The notes under the pieces were generated by a model. The model had not been told where the DNA came from, made no database searches, and was given only the letters and a program-made list of their open reading frames with translations. Positions 27,129 to 35,564 of a stretch of DNA of 52,875 nucleotides are shown here, piece after piece. The stretch spans positions 1-52,875 of the forward strand of contig NZ_DATCTU010000031.1 of assembly GCF_036567765.1 (NCBI RefSeq). The letters run 5' to 3'. This stretch comes from Pseudobacteroides sp. (GTDB lineage: Bacteria > Bacillota > Clostridia > Acetivibrionales > DSM-2933). The position numbers and the translations under genes were made by a program. The stretch's first letter is position 1; every line of letters begins with the position of its first letter.

Positions 27129-28283
27129 ATGGATTTAAATATACATTATATTCAAAATAGTTATATTAAAAATATCTCCGTTATTGGGGAAATTGAGACA
27201 AAAGAGGATACTGAAAGACTATTAAGGGAACTTGAGGCTTCAAATATTTTAGAATTTAATATCACATTTATTGGAGCAAATACGCTTAATACGAGAATTG
27301 TTGAAAAAATCAGCTACTTACGAAAAATATTAAAGTGCAAGATATATGTTTTAAAGCGTTTTCTCTACTTATACCTGCAGGATCTTGGTATAAAATGTGA
27401 ATACGTATTAAAAAAATCATTACACGCTAAATTAAATAATAAAACACCAATATCTGAGTTAAGAAGCTTGGATACCGATATGGTAAACCGTTTCCTGGAA
27501 AATATCCGTTTAAAATTCGGGTATGACTATACCGGCTACCAGATTGATAGTGTAATAAGAAGGATTAATATCACTATGCTTAGAGAAAACATATCATGTT
27601 TTGAACAATTTGAGGCAGCTGTATTGAAAGAACCAGAAATATTCGAACAGCTTTTTCTTGATTTATCCATAAATACAACAGGATTTTTCAGAGATCCTGA
27701 TGTTTTTCTCATGCTAAGGAATAGAATATTGACTTATCTTTGTTCATATTCTCATATAAAAATCTGGTGTGTTGGCTGCTCAAGCGGCAAGGAGCCTTAC
27801 TCCCTTGCGATTTTACTTTATGAACTGGGATTGCTAAACAAAACATATATTTACGCGACTGATATAAATCCGTACATAATAGAGGAAGCAAAAAATGGAT
27901 TATTTTCAACAAGTAATATAGATAAAGATATTCTCAATTACCAAAAATCCGGCGGTACAAGAAACTTTGTTGACTATTTTGATCTGAATGATTCGTACAT
28001 GAAGATCAAAAGTCACTTGCAAAAGAATATCCTATTTTTTCAGCATAGTGTTATTGGGAATGGTATTCTTAACGAATTTCAATTGATTTTGTGTAGAAAC
28101 GTTCTTATATATTTAACGCCTCAAACACAGGAAAAAGTACTTTTTACGCTTTCCAAATCCCTTGATTTCACCGGTTTTTTGGTACTTGGAAAAAGTGAAG
28201 GAATGCTCTTGAATGGAGGTCATTCATTTTTCGTAAATTATCTTGCCAAAGAGAAAATTTATAGGTTAAAGCAAAGTATTTGA
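27129..28283 (+). CDS. cheR: CheR-type methyltransferase with an extra N-terminal domain
   Basis: 384 aa. Residues about 118-384 are CheR: a helical N-domain (RLKFGYDYTGYQIDSVIRRI and INTTGFFRDPDVF) and the SAM site near 210 (WCVGCSSGKEPYSLAI), then ATDINPYII and LILCRNVLIYL. In the usual A-C-S-[TS]-G-E-E-P motif the first glutamate is lysine here. The first 115 residues (ITFIGANTLNTRIVEKI...) look like a compact alpha/beta, STAS-like domain not normally on CheR. CheR methylates chemoreceptor glutamates, yet no MCP or CheB is in this operon. Methylation of the upstream 4HB-type kinase or a signalling role of the extra domain are possibilities. It starts 18 bp after the hybrid kinase. Confidence 0.88.
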   Translation: MDLNIHYIQNSYIKNISVIGEIETKEDTERLLRELEASNILEFNITFIGANTLNTRIVEKISYLRKILKCKIYVLKRFLYLYLQDLGIKCEYVLKKSLHAKLNNKTPISELRSLDTDMVNRFLENIRLKFGYDYTGYQIDSVIRRINITMLRENISCFEQFEAAVLKEPEIFEQLFLDLSINTTGFFRDPDVFLMLRNRILTYLCSYSHIKIWCVGCSSGKEPYSLAILLYELGLLNKTYIYATDINPYIIEEAKNGLFSTSNIDKDILNYQKSGGTRNFVDYFDLNDSYMKIKSHLQKNILFFQHSVIGNGILNEFQLILCRNVLIYLTPQTQEKVLFTLSKSLDFTGFLVLGKSEGMLLNGGHSFFVNYLAKEKIYRLKQSI

Positions 28284-28335
28284 TGCAACTTGCCATTGAC
28301 TAAACTTTTTAAATGTGATATTTTGTATATATCTT

Positions 28336-28692
28336 ACAATTGAAAGGACGGTTTTGATGTCGGTAAGTTATGTAAAGGTGATTTTCAACTAAATAAAGTT
28401 GGAAGGACACAAATTAAACAAAACAGGTGATTTGCCTGTCTATTATCTGTGTCCAAATAAGGCATTACCTTACTGACTGCTTCAAAAACCATTTTCGAAT
28501 TGTATTTGTAAATGCATGGCACGACAAGGTGAGTTTGTCGGGCTATTTTTATTTTGGGAACTTGCAAAGCAAGTGACCTAAAATCGCGAAGAGATTTTGT
28601 GCCGATAAATACAATTGTTTAATTTCCTTTGCACCCGCAGGAGCATTCTGCCTTTTAGAAGGAGGTATGTCTTTTGCGGGTGTTTTTATTTT
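28336..28692 (+). ncRNA. Candidate structured non-coding RNA (about 350 nt) ending in a terminator
   Basis: No protein frame explains this 460-bp gap, but it pairs densely. Part 1: GGTTTTGA with TCAAAAACC (28350-28357 / 28482-28490), GTCGGTAAG with CTTACTGAC (28359-28367 / 28469-28477), GGACACA with TGTGTCC (28405-28411 / 28448-28454) enclosing ACAGG/CCTGT. Part 2: AATTGTATTT with AAATACAATT (28498-28507 / 28607-28616), GGCAC with GTGCC (28518-28522 / 28599-28603), enclosing three hairpins: CGACAA/TTGTCG, ACTTGC/GCAAGT extended by tandem G-A pairs, and AAAATC/GATTTT. AATTGT at 28498 can also pair with ACAATT at 28336, so two folds compete. A terminator closes it. It resembles a multi-domain clostridial ncRNA (a raiA-like class is one candidate), but the class is not confirmed. 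Confidence 0.65.
28632..28692 (+). terminator. Rho-independent terminator at the end of the structured RNA
   Basis: CACCCGCA (28632-28639) pairs with TGCGGGTG (28675-28682), with an inner CCTT/AAGG hairpin, followed by TTTTTATTTT. It ends about 53 bp before the MutS2-like start, so the RNA is probably a separate transcript or an attenuated leader. Confidence 0.85.
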
Positions 28693-28745
28693 GCAATCCT
28701 GATGCTATCGTGAAAAATCAAGTAAAACAAAAAGGAGACTAAACA

Positions 28746-30686
28746 ATGAATAATAAAATGTATGAAACGCTAGAATTTAATAAAGTACTTGGTATTCTTG
28801 AGGAATATGCCTTATGTGAACGGGTTAAGTCCAAAATCAGGAATCTCGAGCCATACCTATCAGAAAGTGAAGTGAAAAGACATTTAAATGAAACAACTGA
28901 GGCAAAGCTGATTATGGAGCACTATGGTACCCCTCCCCTTTCAGCAATGAATGATCTTGATAAATTTCTGGTTTTAGCAGACAAGGGAACACTTCTAATG
29001 CCGGAACAACTGAGTAATATCGCACAGTTTTTTGCATCTTGCAGGAGGTTAAAAGCATACCTAAAAAAAGCCGAAGGATCTTTTACAGCAGTAGCCTCAT
29101 ATGGAAAATCTATTTACGACTTGTCAAATGTTGAAGATGAAATAAATGGGTCGGTACGCGGTTCTCAGCTTGTTGACAGTTCATCCCCACTGCTTAATGA
29201 CATTAGAAGAAAAATATCAAGCACAGAAGTACAGGTTAAATCCAAGCTTGATTCACTTCTCCGCAATAATAAAATTTGGTTTTCCGAGGGTTTTGTATCC
29301 ATACGCAACGGGCATTATACACTGCCTGTGAAAAGAGAATACAAAAACCAGGTGAGCGGTTCGGTTGTCGATATGTCACAAAGCGGAAGCACTTATTTTA
29401 TTGAGCCATCCGCTGTAAGAAAAATGCATGAAGAGCTGGGCATATTGCACATTGAAGAGGAAAACGAGGTTAGACGCATACTGTATGTTTTGACAGCTCT
29501 TGTAGAAGAGCATTTGCCGCTTATTCATATAAATATTGAAGCCATGGAAAGCCTTGACTTCATTTTCTCCAAAGCAAAACTCAGCATAGCAATGAAGGCT
29601 GTTCCACTGCCCGTTTCCAGTGAAAGAAAAATAGTAATCAAGGCAGGCCGACACCCGCTATTGAAAGCAGAAACCATAGTCCCTCTTGATTTTCATATTG
29701 GGGGAGGTGGGGGAGGTTACAAAGGCATCATAATAACCGGCCCAAACACTGGAGGAAAAACTGTTGCACTAAAAACCATAGGTCTATTATCTCTGATGGC
29801 CCAAAGCGGTCTGCATGTTCCTGCAGAGACCGGGTGCTTCACAATGAATAGTTATGTGTTGTGTGATATCGGAGATGGCCAAAGTATTACTGAAAACCTT
29901 TCAACATTTTCATCCCATATGACAAATATTATAAAGATACTGCAGTTGGCAGATGAAGACTCACTGGTCTTGCTGGATGAACTGGGCTCAGGAACAGATC
30001 CTGCTGAAGGGATGGGGCTTGCTGTTGCTATCCTGGAAGAGTTGATAGGCAAAAACTGCCTGTTTGTTGCAACCACTCATTACCCTGAAATAAAGGAATT
30101 TGCCAAATCAGTACCTGGTCTCATAAATGCAAGAATGGGCTTCGACCTGCAAAGCCTGTTGCCTTTATACAAGTTGGAAATCGGCGAGGCAGGTGAGAGC
30201 TGTGCTTTATACATAGCAAGGTGCTTAGGGCTTCCTATGAAAATGATTGAACGGGCAAGTCTAGCTGCATATGGTGATAGAACTACAGCTTTTGTAGAAA
30301 ATTCCAATAACATTGGTACTCCTCCCAAGGAAATGAAGAAAAGAGAAATGCCTGACAAAAGAATTCGGAAGCAGGATATCAAAAATACCAGGAACAACCC
30401 ACGAAGTATGAGATTTAATAAAGGCGACAGCGTTATGGTTTATCCTCAAAAAATGATTGGAATTGTATATCAAAAGGCAAATGAAAAGGGCGAAATTGGA
30501 GTGCAAATGAAAAACAAGAAGCTTTTGATCAATCATAAAAGACTAAAGCTGCATGTGCCTGCAAGTGAGCTTTATCCTGAAGATTATGACTTCTCAATTA
30601 TATTTGAAACGGTGGAAAACCGCAAGAAAAGGCATCAAATGGAACGCAAACATGATCCTCAAACAATAATTGAAACAAGTGACTGA
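28746..30686 (+). CDS. Short MutS2-family ATPase without Smr domain
   Basis: 646 aa; MutS2 is usually about 780-790 aa. Visible: the MutS2-type core (TLEFNKVLGILEEYA at the start, SSPLLNDIRRKI), Walker A GPNTGGKTVALKT, signature NLSTFSSHM, Walker B LVLLDELGSGTDPAEG and H-loop ATTHYPEIKEF. After the ATPase the usual long coiled clamp is reduced to a short basic linker, and a KOW-like beta domain follows (FNKGDSVMVYPQKMIGIVYQ). The C-terminal Smr endonuclease domain is absent. MutS2 proteins act on recombination intermediates or rescue collided ribosomes; this paralogue would bind and hydrolyse ATP but not cleave. AAAGGAG precedes the ATG. The next gene, an ABC ATPase, starts 17 bp later. Confidence 0.88.
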   Translation: MNNKMYETLEFNKVLGILEEYALCERVKSKIRNLEPYLSESEVKRHLNETTEAKLIMEHYGTPPLSAMNDLDKFLVLADKGTLLMPEQLSNIAQFFASCRRLKAYLKKAEGSFTAVASYGKSIYDLSNVEDEINGSVRGSQLVDSSSPLLNDIRRKISSTEVQVKSKLDSLLRNNKIWFSEGFVSIRNGHYTLPVKREYKNQVSGSVVDMSQSGSTYFIEPSAVRKMHEELGILHIEEENEVRRILYVLTALVEEHLPLIHINIEAMESLDFIFSKAKLSIAMKAVPLPVSSERKIVIKAGRHPLLKAETIVPLDFHIGGGGGGYKGIIITGPNTGGKTVALKTIGLLSLMAQSGLHVPAETGCFTMNSYVLCDIGDGQSITENLSTFSSHMTNIIKILQLADEDSLVLLDELGSGTDPAEGMGLAVAILEELIGKNCLFVATTHYPEIKEFAKSVPGLINARMGFDLQSLLPLYKLEIGEAGESCALYIARCLGLPMKMIERASLAAYGDRTTAFVENSNNIGTPPKEMKKREMPDKRIRKQDIKNTRNNPRSMRFNKGDSVMVYPQKMIGIVYQKANEKGEIGVQMKNKKLLINHKRLKLHVPASELYPEDYDFSIIFETVENRKKRHQMERKHDPQTIIETSD

Positions 30687-30703
30687 GAAAGGTGCTAACT
30701 CAT

Positions 30704-31690
30704 ATGAATATAATACACACAAAAAATCTTAATAAATTGTATACTCGTTTTGAAAAGGAAGAAGGCCTGAAAGGCAGTATTAAAAGTTTGTTTGACAGGA
30801 AAAAAATCACAAAGGCTGCTGTAAACCATTTTAATCTTGATGTTAATCAAGGTGAATTTATCGGGTTAATAGGCCCAAATGGTGCGGGAAAAACTACCCT
30901 TATGAAAATTCTGACCGGGATAATCTCTCCTACATCAGGTGAAATTTCCGTATTGGGGTATATGCCTAATGAACTGAAAAATGAATATAAAAAGCAATTC
31001 GCAATTGTTATGGGACAAAAAAGCCAGTTATTTCAGGATATATCTGCCGCAGATACATTTTTGCTTCTTAAGGAAATATATGATATCCCAGAAGCTCAGT
31101 ATCGTAAAAACCTTAGTTATTTTACTGAACTTTTTGCTGTTCAGGATTATCTAAATGTGCAGGTCAGAACCCTTTCTCTTGGTGAAAGAATGAAAATGGA
31201 ACTTATAGCTGCACTTTTGCATAGCCCGCAGATACTCTTTCTTGATGAACCTACAATTGGGCTTGATGCTGTTGCTCAAAAACAAATAAGAAGCTTTTTG
31301 AGAGAAGTAAACCGCAATAATGGAACAACAATACTCCTTACCAGTCACTACATGGAAGATATAAAAAGCCTATGTGGGAGATGTGTAGTCATAAACAGCG
31401 GAAGCAAAATTTATGATGGAAGCCTTGAAATGCTTTTTAACAGTTATCAAACACATAAATTGATAACTGTAACATTTGATGAATCAACATCTTACCGTCC
31501 TAATCTTGATATTCAAATAATTGAGGAAAACCCTTACAAACTATCTTTTATGGCACACAGAAAAGATGTCCGCTGTATTATAGGGACTATTTTGAACAAG
31601 TGCGAAGTAAATGATATTTCTATTGAGGAAGAGGACATTGGTAATGTTGTTGAGAGAATTTACTCCGATAAAGGATGTGAAGTCCTGTGA
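30704..31690 (+). CDS. ABC-2 type exporter, ATP-binding subunit (COG4586-like)
   Basis: 328 aa. The Walker A is GPNGAGKTTLMKIL, the Q-loop is in IVMGQKSQLF, signature LSLGERMKMELIAAL, Walker B ILFLDEPTIGLD and H-loop LLTSHYMED. The N-terminal FEKEEGLKGSIKSLFDRK stretch is typical of the COG4586 ATPases that pair with two different ABC-2 permeases. It powers export across the membrane. The start at 30704 has AAAGGTG 9 nt upstream. The last codons overlap the first permease (GTGA). Substrate unknown; relatives are annotated as drug or viologen exporters without strong proof. Confidence 0.92.
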   Translation: MNIIHTKNLNKLYTRFEKEEGLKGSIKSLFDRKKITKAAVNHFNLDVNQGEFIGLIGPNGAGKTTLMKILTGIISPTSGEISVLGYMPNELKNEYKKQFAIVMGQKSQLFQDISAADTFLLLKEIYDIPEAQYRKNLSYFTELFAVQDYLNVQVRTLSLGERMKMELIAALLHSPQILFLDEPTIGLDAVAQKQIRSFLREVNRNNGTTILLTSHYMEDIKSLCGRCVVINSGSKIYDGSLEMLFNSYQTHKLITVTFDESTSYRPNLDIQIIEENPYKLSFMAHRKDVRCIIGTILNKCEVNDISIEEEDIGNVVERIYSDKGCEVL

Positions 31691-32481
31691 AAAAATACTT
31701 CGAAACATCAAAGATCATATTCAAAACACAGATAGCCTACCGCTTTGACATTATAGCAAGCATGGTTTTTACAATCTCAAAAATCCTGCTTGCATATGTA
31801 CTTTGGAAAGCTGTCTTCAAAACGCAAAACATTGTTTCGGGCTTTACCTTCGACGCCATGCTTTCTTATTACATCATCAGTTCATTTTTAACCCAGCTCG
31901 ATCAGTCCTCAGTTACAGGATGGCAAATTGCTGAAGAGATAAAAAATGGAAGATTCTCAAAATATATTGTAAAGCCTATTGGGATTTTTAGGTTCTTCAC
32001 AGCCCAGACAGCTGGCAGATCGGCTTTTCTGCTACTATTCAATTTGATTGCGTCATTGATATGGATCTTTATTTTCCATGTGAGCTTTGTAATTAGCACA
32101 AGTATTTGGAACATTCTTTCTGCTCTTGTGCTTACACTGCTTGGATTGTTATTTATGATGCAGGTTAACTATTTTATTGGAATACTTGCTTTCAAATTCG
32201 TTGATACAAGCATTTTTATGATGATAAAGGATAATATGGTGCAATTTATAACCGGCTCACTCATACCTCTTGTGCTGCTGCCCCCAGAAATAATCAGGAC
32301 AATGTCATTTTTTCCTTTTTACTATATTTCATATCTTCCTTCCATGCTTCTTCTTGGCAAGAATCAAAATGAGGCTCTTTCGGGTTTTGTTATCCTGTCA
32401 TTATGGAATTTGGCCTTTGGAATATTAAATTCAACTGCTTATAAAAAACTAAAATCTGAATATGATGGGGTGGGAATATGA
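31687..32481 (+). CDS. ABC-2 permease subunit (COG4587-like)
   Basis: 264 aa, about six hydrophobic segments, e.g. MLSYYIISSFLTQL, FLLLFNLIASLIWIFIF, LSALVLTLLGLLFMMQV and LWNLAFGILNSTAY. The EIKNGRFSKYIVKPI cytoplasmic loop is characteristic of this permease family. GTG start overlapping the ATPase stop by 4 nt and stop overlapping the next gene by 4 nt show translational coupling. It forms one half of a heterodimeric export pore with the following gene. Confidence 0.88.
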   Translation: MKKYFETSKIIFKTQIAYRFDIIASMVFTISKILLAYVLWKAVFKTQNIVSGFTFDAMLSYYIISSFLTQLDQSSVTGWQIAEEIKNGRFSKYIVKPIGIFRFFTAQTAGRSAFLLLFNLIASLIWIFIFHVSFVISTSIWNILSALVLTLLGLLFMMQVNYFIGILAFKFVDTSIFMMIKDNMVQFITGSLIPLVLLPPEIIRTMSFFPFYYISYLPSMLLLGKNQNEALSGFVILSLWNLAFGILNSTAYKKLKSEYDGVGI

Positions 32482-33275
32482 GAATAAAAAGAGATATTAA
32501 AATAATATATATGCTGTTGAAAATGAAGCTTTCACGAAACATGGCATTCAGATTTTCATTTTTCGGCGTATTCTTTGTTGACGGAACACTATTTTTAATG
32601 CAGCTGTTGATGTTTTCAGCAATTTATTCTCAGGTTGGAAGCATAGGGGGATGGGATAAATCCCAAATGCTTATTTTCATCGGCACATTCTCGCTTATAA
32701 ATGCACTTAATATGTCCACGTACTTTTTTGGAGTTATAACTATCCCTACAAAAATCAAATCAGGAGAGCTGGACTATTATATAACAAAGCCCATTAACTC
32801 GCTGCTGCACCTTTCCTTTGAAAGTATCGATCCAGGTTCGGTTCCTCTTGTGTTTGCAAGCATAGGAATACTTGTCTACGCTGCTTCAGGAATAGATATG
32901 CAAACAACTCTATTTACAGTTATTGGATATACATTCATGCTGCTCATAATGCTTATTCTATATTATGATATGATGGTAATCCTTCGTACTATTTCATTCT
33001 TAGCTATCCAAGTATCCTCTATAGAGCGGCTTGAGGGAGAAGTCATAACATTGTGTATGAAGATACCGGGAACCTTGTTTAAAGGGGCCTTTAAACTGCT
33101 ATTTTATTTAATTTTACCCTATGGAATCATGGCAACAATCCCAGCACAGTTTTTTGCGGGAACCCTTTCCCCCTTAGCTTCTGTTTATTCAGTTGCAGTA
33201 ACTGCAGCTTTTACGGCTTTCACACTTTTCTTCTGGAAACTTGGTATTAAGTGTTATAAGAGTGCAAGCAGCTAA
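32478..33275 (+). CDS. ABC-2 permease subunit (COG3694-like)
   Basis: 265 aa with about six membrane segments (FFVDGTLFLMQLLMFSAIY, VIGYTFMLLIMLILYYDMMV, LLFYLILPYGIMATI, SVAVTAAFTAFTLFFWKLGI). The loop TKIKSGELDYYITKPINSLL parallels the one in its partner, marking the two as ancient paralogues. ATG start overlaps the previous stop (ATGA). It is the last gene of the MutS2-like/ABC transcription unit; the large inverted repeat at 33281-33375 follows directly. Confidence 0.88.
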   Translation: MRIKRDIKIIYMLLKMKLSRNMAFRFSFFGVFFVDGTLFLMQLLMFSAIYSQVGSIGGWDKSQMLIFIGTFSLINALNMSTYFFGVITIPTKIKSGELDYYITKPINSLLHLSFESIDPGSVPLVFASIGILVYAASGIDMQTTLFTVIGYTFMLLIMLILYYDMMVILRTISFLAIQVSSIERLEGEVITLCMKIPGTLFKGAFKLLFYLILPYGIMATIPAQFFAGTLSPLASVYSVAVTAAFTAFTLFFWKLGIKCYKSASS

Positions 33276-33280
33276 TACTC

Positions 33281-33375
33281 TTGGGATGAGACATGTATAA
33301 ATAAAGGATACTGAGGTGAATGGTATTTTATAAAAAAGCATTATCACAGGTATCCTTTATCTTTATTTATCCCAA
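33281..33375. repeat. Large imperfect inverted repeat, probably a bidirectional terminator
   Basis: TTGGGAT (33281-33287) pairs with ATCCCAA (33369-33375), and AAAGGATAC (33303-33311) with GTATCCTTT (33350-33358), with further AT pairing between. It lies between converging genes (permease and Dps). The length and nested arms also suggest a small MITE-like element. No target duplication was recognised. Confidence 0.6.
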
Positions 33376-33401
33376 CTAGTTTATTATAACTAATAACTAA
33401 T

Positions 33402-34145
33402 CTATTGTAGTTTATTGCTGGAATTCATACTGCTGTCGCCCTTTAATTGATTGCTGCTATCCATCAAGTGATTCATACCTCTCACTAGTGAATCATCCTC
33501 AAGTACACTATAGAGATGATATCCCAAATCTTCACGATCCTTTAATACTTCTTCCAGAGTTTCCACAGTACCAAAATCCCCAAGGTCATGAGCACGTTTT
33601 ATAGTCTGTCTTAACATCTGCTGGATTTTTAATTCATGCTCCAAGTCATTCCTAAGGAAGTCCCTTATACTGTACCTGCCTTCCACTTCATGCTTTATAT
33701 AGGAAAGCTCATGCTGTGTAACCGGATGTGCAGTTGGGACTCCTCCAAGCCTTGTAACTCGCTCTCCTACTTCGTCAATATGCTTTGTGGTTTTTTCAAT
33801 ATGTTCTTCAAGTAATTCATGAAGACTTATAAATCCTTCCGCACCTTCAGACATCCAATGATGCTTGTTGTACTGGTGCAGTGCAACACTTAATGCACAT
33901 TGGTGATCATCAAGCATTAAAGCCATTTCCTTACGGACTTCATAAGGAAGGTTGATTCCTGACCCCTCCTGCTTAACGGTCCTTGGCTGTTGTCTGAGAA
34001 TCATATCATGGCTTGTCTTATGCCCAGGCATATTCTCATTGAATCCTGATTTCTCCAAGTTGAATCTTCCTTGAAAGTTGCCGACATTCTTCATTGCTGC
34101 TTTAATATCATTAGGTACTTGTGATGTAGTCTGTACTGGTTCCAT
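33402..34145 (-). CDS. dps: Dps / ferritin-like DNA-protection protein with long N-terminal extension
   Basis: 247 aa. The Dps core (about 70-220) shows the ferroxidase pattern: ALHQYNKHHWMSEG, then LHELLEEHIEKTTKHIDEVGERV and RLGGVPTAHP. Later helices follow (FLRNDLEHELKIQQMLRQ and LKDREDLGYHLYSVLEDD). Dps dodecamers oxidise and store iron and shield DNA from peroxide. Here a 70-residue N-terminal extension and a Ser/Asn-rich C-terminal tail (MDSSNQLKGDSSMNSSNK) are added, as in some Dps proteins that use tails for DNA contact. The ATG at 34145 has GAGGAG 9 nt upstream; an in-frame ATG at 34154 abuts that site. It is a single gene. Confidence 0.85.
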   Translation of the reverse strand: MEPVQTTSQVPNDIKAAMKNVGNFQGRFNLEKSGFNENMPGHKTSHDMILRQQPRTVKQEGSGINLPYEVRKEMALMLDDHQCALSVALHQYNKHHWMSEGAEGFISLHELLEEHIEKTTKHIDEVGERVTRLGGVPTAHPVTQHELSYIKHEVEGRYSIRDFLRNDLEHELKIQQMLRQTIKRAHDLGDFGTVETLEEVLKDREDLGYHLYSVLEDDSLVRGMNHLMDSSNQLKGDSSMNSSNKLQ

Positions 34146-34261
34146 TATACACATCTCCTCTTAATTAAATTACTTGGTTATTTTACCCTGAGAAAGAATA
34201 AATATTTATATGATTCTACTAATAAACTTGAGCATGAATAATAGCATCTTTAGTAACAGGA

Positions 34262-34270
34262 TGATATAAT
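34262..34270 (+). promoter_or_regulatory. Extended -10 promoter of the lipoprotein gene
   Basis: TGATATAAT fits the TGn-TATAAT extended -10 form, 40 bp before the ATG at 34311. The -35 is weak, as expected for this class. Confidence 0.55.
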
Positions 34271-34310
34271 ATACAGGTACCAAAATTATTCAATTGTAGG
34301 AGATTGTTCA

Positions 34311-34970
34311 ATGAGAAAATTAGCCTTAGCAATAGCATTTATTATCTTGTTTTCAGGATGCTACAAAAGTAAGGAACCGGAAGGCAGCATGGTTAAAGCA
34401 ACAGGTGCAAGCACAGTGCTGGAGCATTATGGGATGGTATATAATAAACTCTACGAGTTACCTAATAATAAACAAATATATTACAATGATTATAAAAATA
34501 TCCTTTTTAAATCAGGAGACAACCATATACTGCTTAATAACACTGGTAAAGATGAATCCGCATCTTCTTCACCTGTTCTGTCACCCAACAGAAAGAATAT
34601 TGCATATATATCCCCCTATGAGTTTGAGTTAAATGGCAATGTCTACGTTTTTGATACAGATACGGAGATTGCCAAAAAGGTAATTCAGGTTGATATTAAA
34701 CAGGAAGATTCAGCTAAAGTTGTTAAGTGGCTTGATGACGACAGGTTATTGGTAATTATCGGTTATGGTAAAGGTACAGTAAGCAGGGGAGGAAATTTGT
34801 ATTTATATAACCTTAAAACCGATGAATTAAAAACCTTAAAGCGTGCCGATGAGAAGGAAGAAATAGTGGATGTAAATACCGGTAAAGGTGAGCTGCTGCT
34901 TGATGTAATTACATGGGACGAGGAATTTATAAAGTATACAACCAAACAAGTAAGACTAAAGCATGAGTAA
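34311..34970 (+). CDS. Lipoprotein with propeller-like repeats, unknown function
   Basis: 219 aa. The N-terminus MRKLALAIAFIILFSGCYKS is a lipoprotein signal with lipobox FSGC. The mature part has repeated beta strands of TolB/WD-like type (SPVLSPNRKNIAYISPYEF, NVYVFDTDTEIAKKVIQ, VVKWLDDDRLLVIIGYG, NLYLYNLKTDELKTL), similar to clostridial DUF4652 proteins. It should sit on the outer face of the membrane. GTAGGAGA precedes the ATG. No enzymatic motif was seen. The following small membrane gene starts 67 bp later and may share the transcript. Confidence 0.75.
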   Translation: MRKLALAIAFIILFSGCYKSKEPEGSMVKATGASTVLEHYGMVYNKLYELPNNKQIYYNDYKNILFKSGDNHILLNNTGKDESASSSPVLSPNRKNIAYISPYEFELNGNVYVFDTDTEIAKKVIQVDIKQEDSAKVVKWLDDDRLLVIIGYGKGTVSRGGNLYLYNLKTDELKTLKRADEKEEIVDVNTGKGELLLDVITWDEEFIKYTTKQVRLKHE

Positions 34971-35037
34971 GTTTCTGTATTACGCTATAATGAAGCAGGA
35001 AGTGAAATAATATTGGAATTTAACCAAGGAGTAGACC

Positions 35038-35331
35038 ATGAAAGATTTAAGCTTATGGGATGAAATGCTATCCACATTACGTTATAATGATAGTATTTTT
35101 CATAATATTTTTCTTACGGTATTGATATCAGCAGCTCTTTTTATAATTATTGTAGTCATTTACATATTATACTTGATTGGCAATTCTAACCTTGATAACA
35201 AACCAAGATTTACAAAGAAAACATTTTTTATATTTGCCACCATGGGGTTTTGGATGCTGATTTTTCCATTAGGCTTGCATATAATAAGCAATGTTGCACT
35301 GACACATGATAGTGATACTAACCGCAATTGA
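35038..35331 (+). CDS. Small membrane protein, possibly the stump of a larger broken gene
   Basis: 97 aa with AAGGAG upstream of the ATG. Two hydrophobic segments (IFLTVLISAALFIIIVVIYI and FFIFATMGFWMLIFPLGLHI) predict a two-pass membrane protein. It ends in a polar stretch (THDSDTNRN) that overlaps a second frame at 35306 by 26 bp. The overlap and the fragmentary nature of that second frame suggest that both once formed one protein with an external domain. No family was recognised. Confidence 0.55.
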   Translation: MKDLSLWDEMLSTLRYNDSIFHNIFLTVLISAALFIIIVVIYILYLIGNSNLDNKPRFTKKTFFIFATMGFWMLIFPLGLHIISNVALTHDSDTNRN

Positions 35332-35557
35332 TCTTAAGGATGGTAAAAAAACCTGGACTATTGATACAGGAGCCAGTGATATTAATGAGTTATACTCAGT
35401 TGGTAAAGACTATATTCTCTTGTTCTGCCAAAACGGCTCAGGAACAATGGGAGCAGATTTTAATACGAATTTTATTCTTTATGTTTCATTGAAAGACGGA
35501 ACCTGCACAGGCTATGATTTCAAATATGAAAGAAGTTTTAAACTGCCAATGCATTAA
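35306..35557 (+). pseudogene. Fragment with a PQQ-like propeller blade
   Basis: 83 codons. AIDLKDGKKTWTIDTGAS is a clear PQQ-type propeller blade (AxDxxxGKxxWxxxxG), followed by one more blade-like unit (FILYVSLKDGTCTGYDF). A real propeller needs at least six blades, and no ribosome site precedes this frame. It is best read as the tail of a damaged gene whose start is the small membrane frame at 35038. Confidence 0.55.
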
Positions 35558-35564
35558 ACAAGAT

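Noticed and set aside
28400..28560. tRNA, T-box, RNase P, SRP or c-di-GMP riboswitch in the structured gap
   Set aside because: None of their conserved motifs (T-box AGGGTGGNACCGCG, tRNA arms, RNase P core) could be found.
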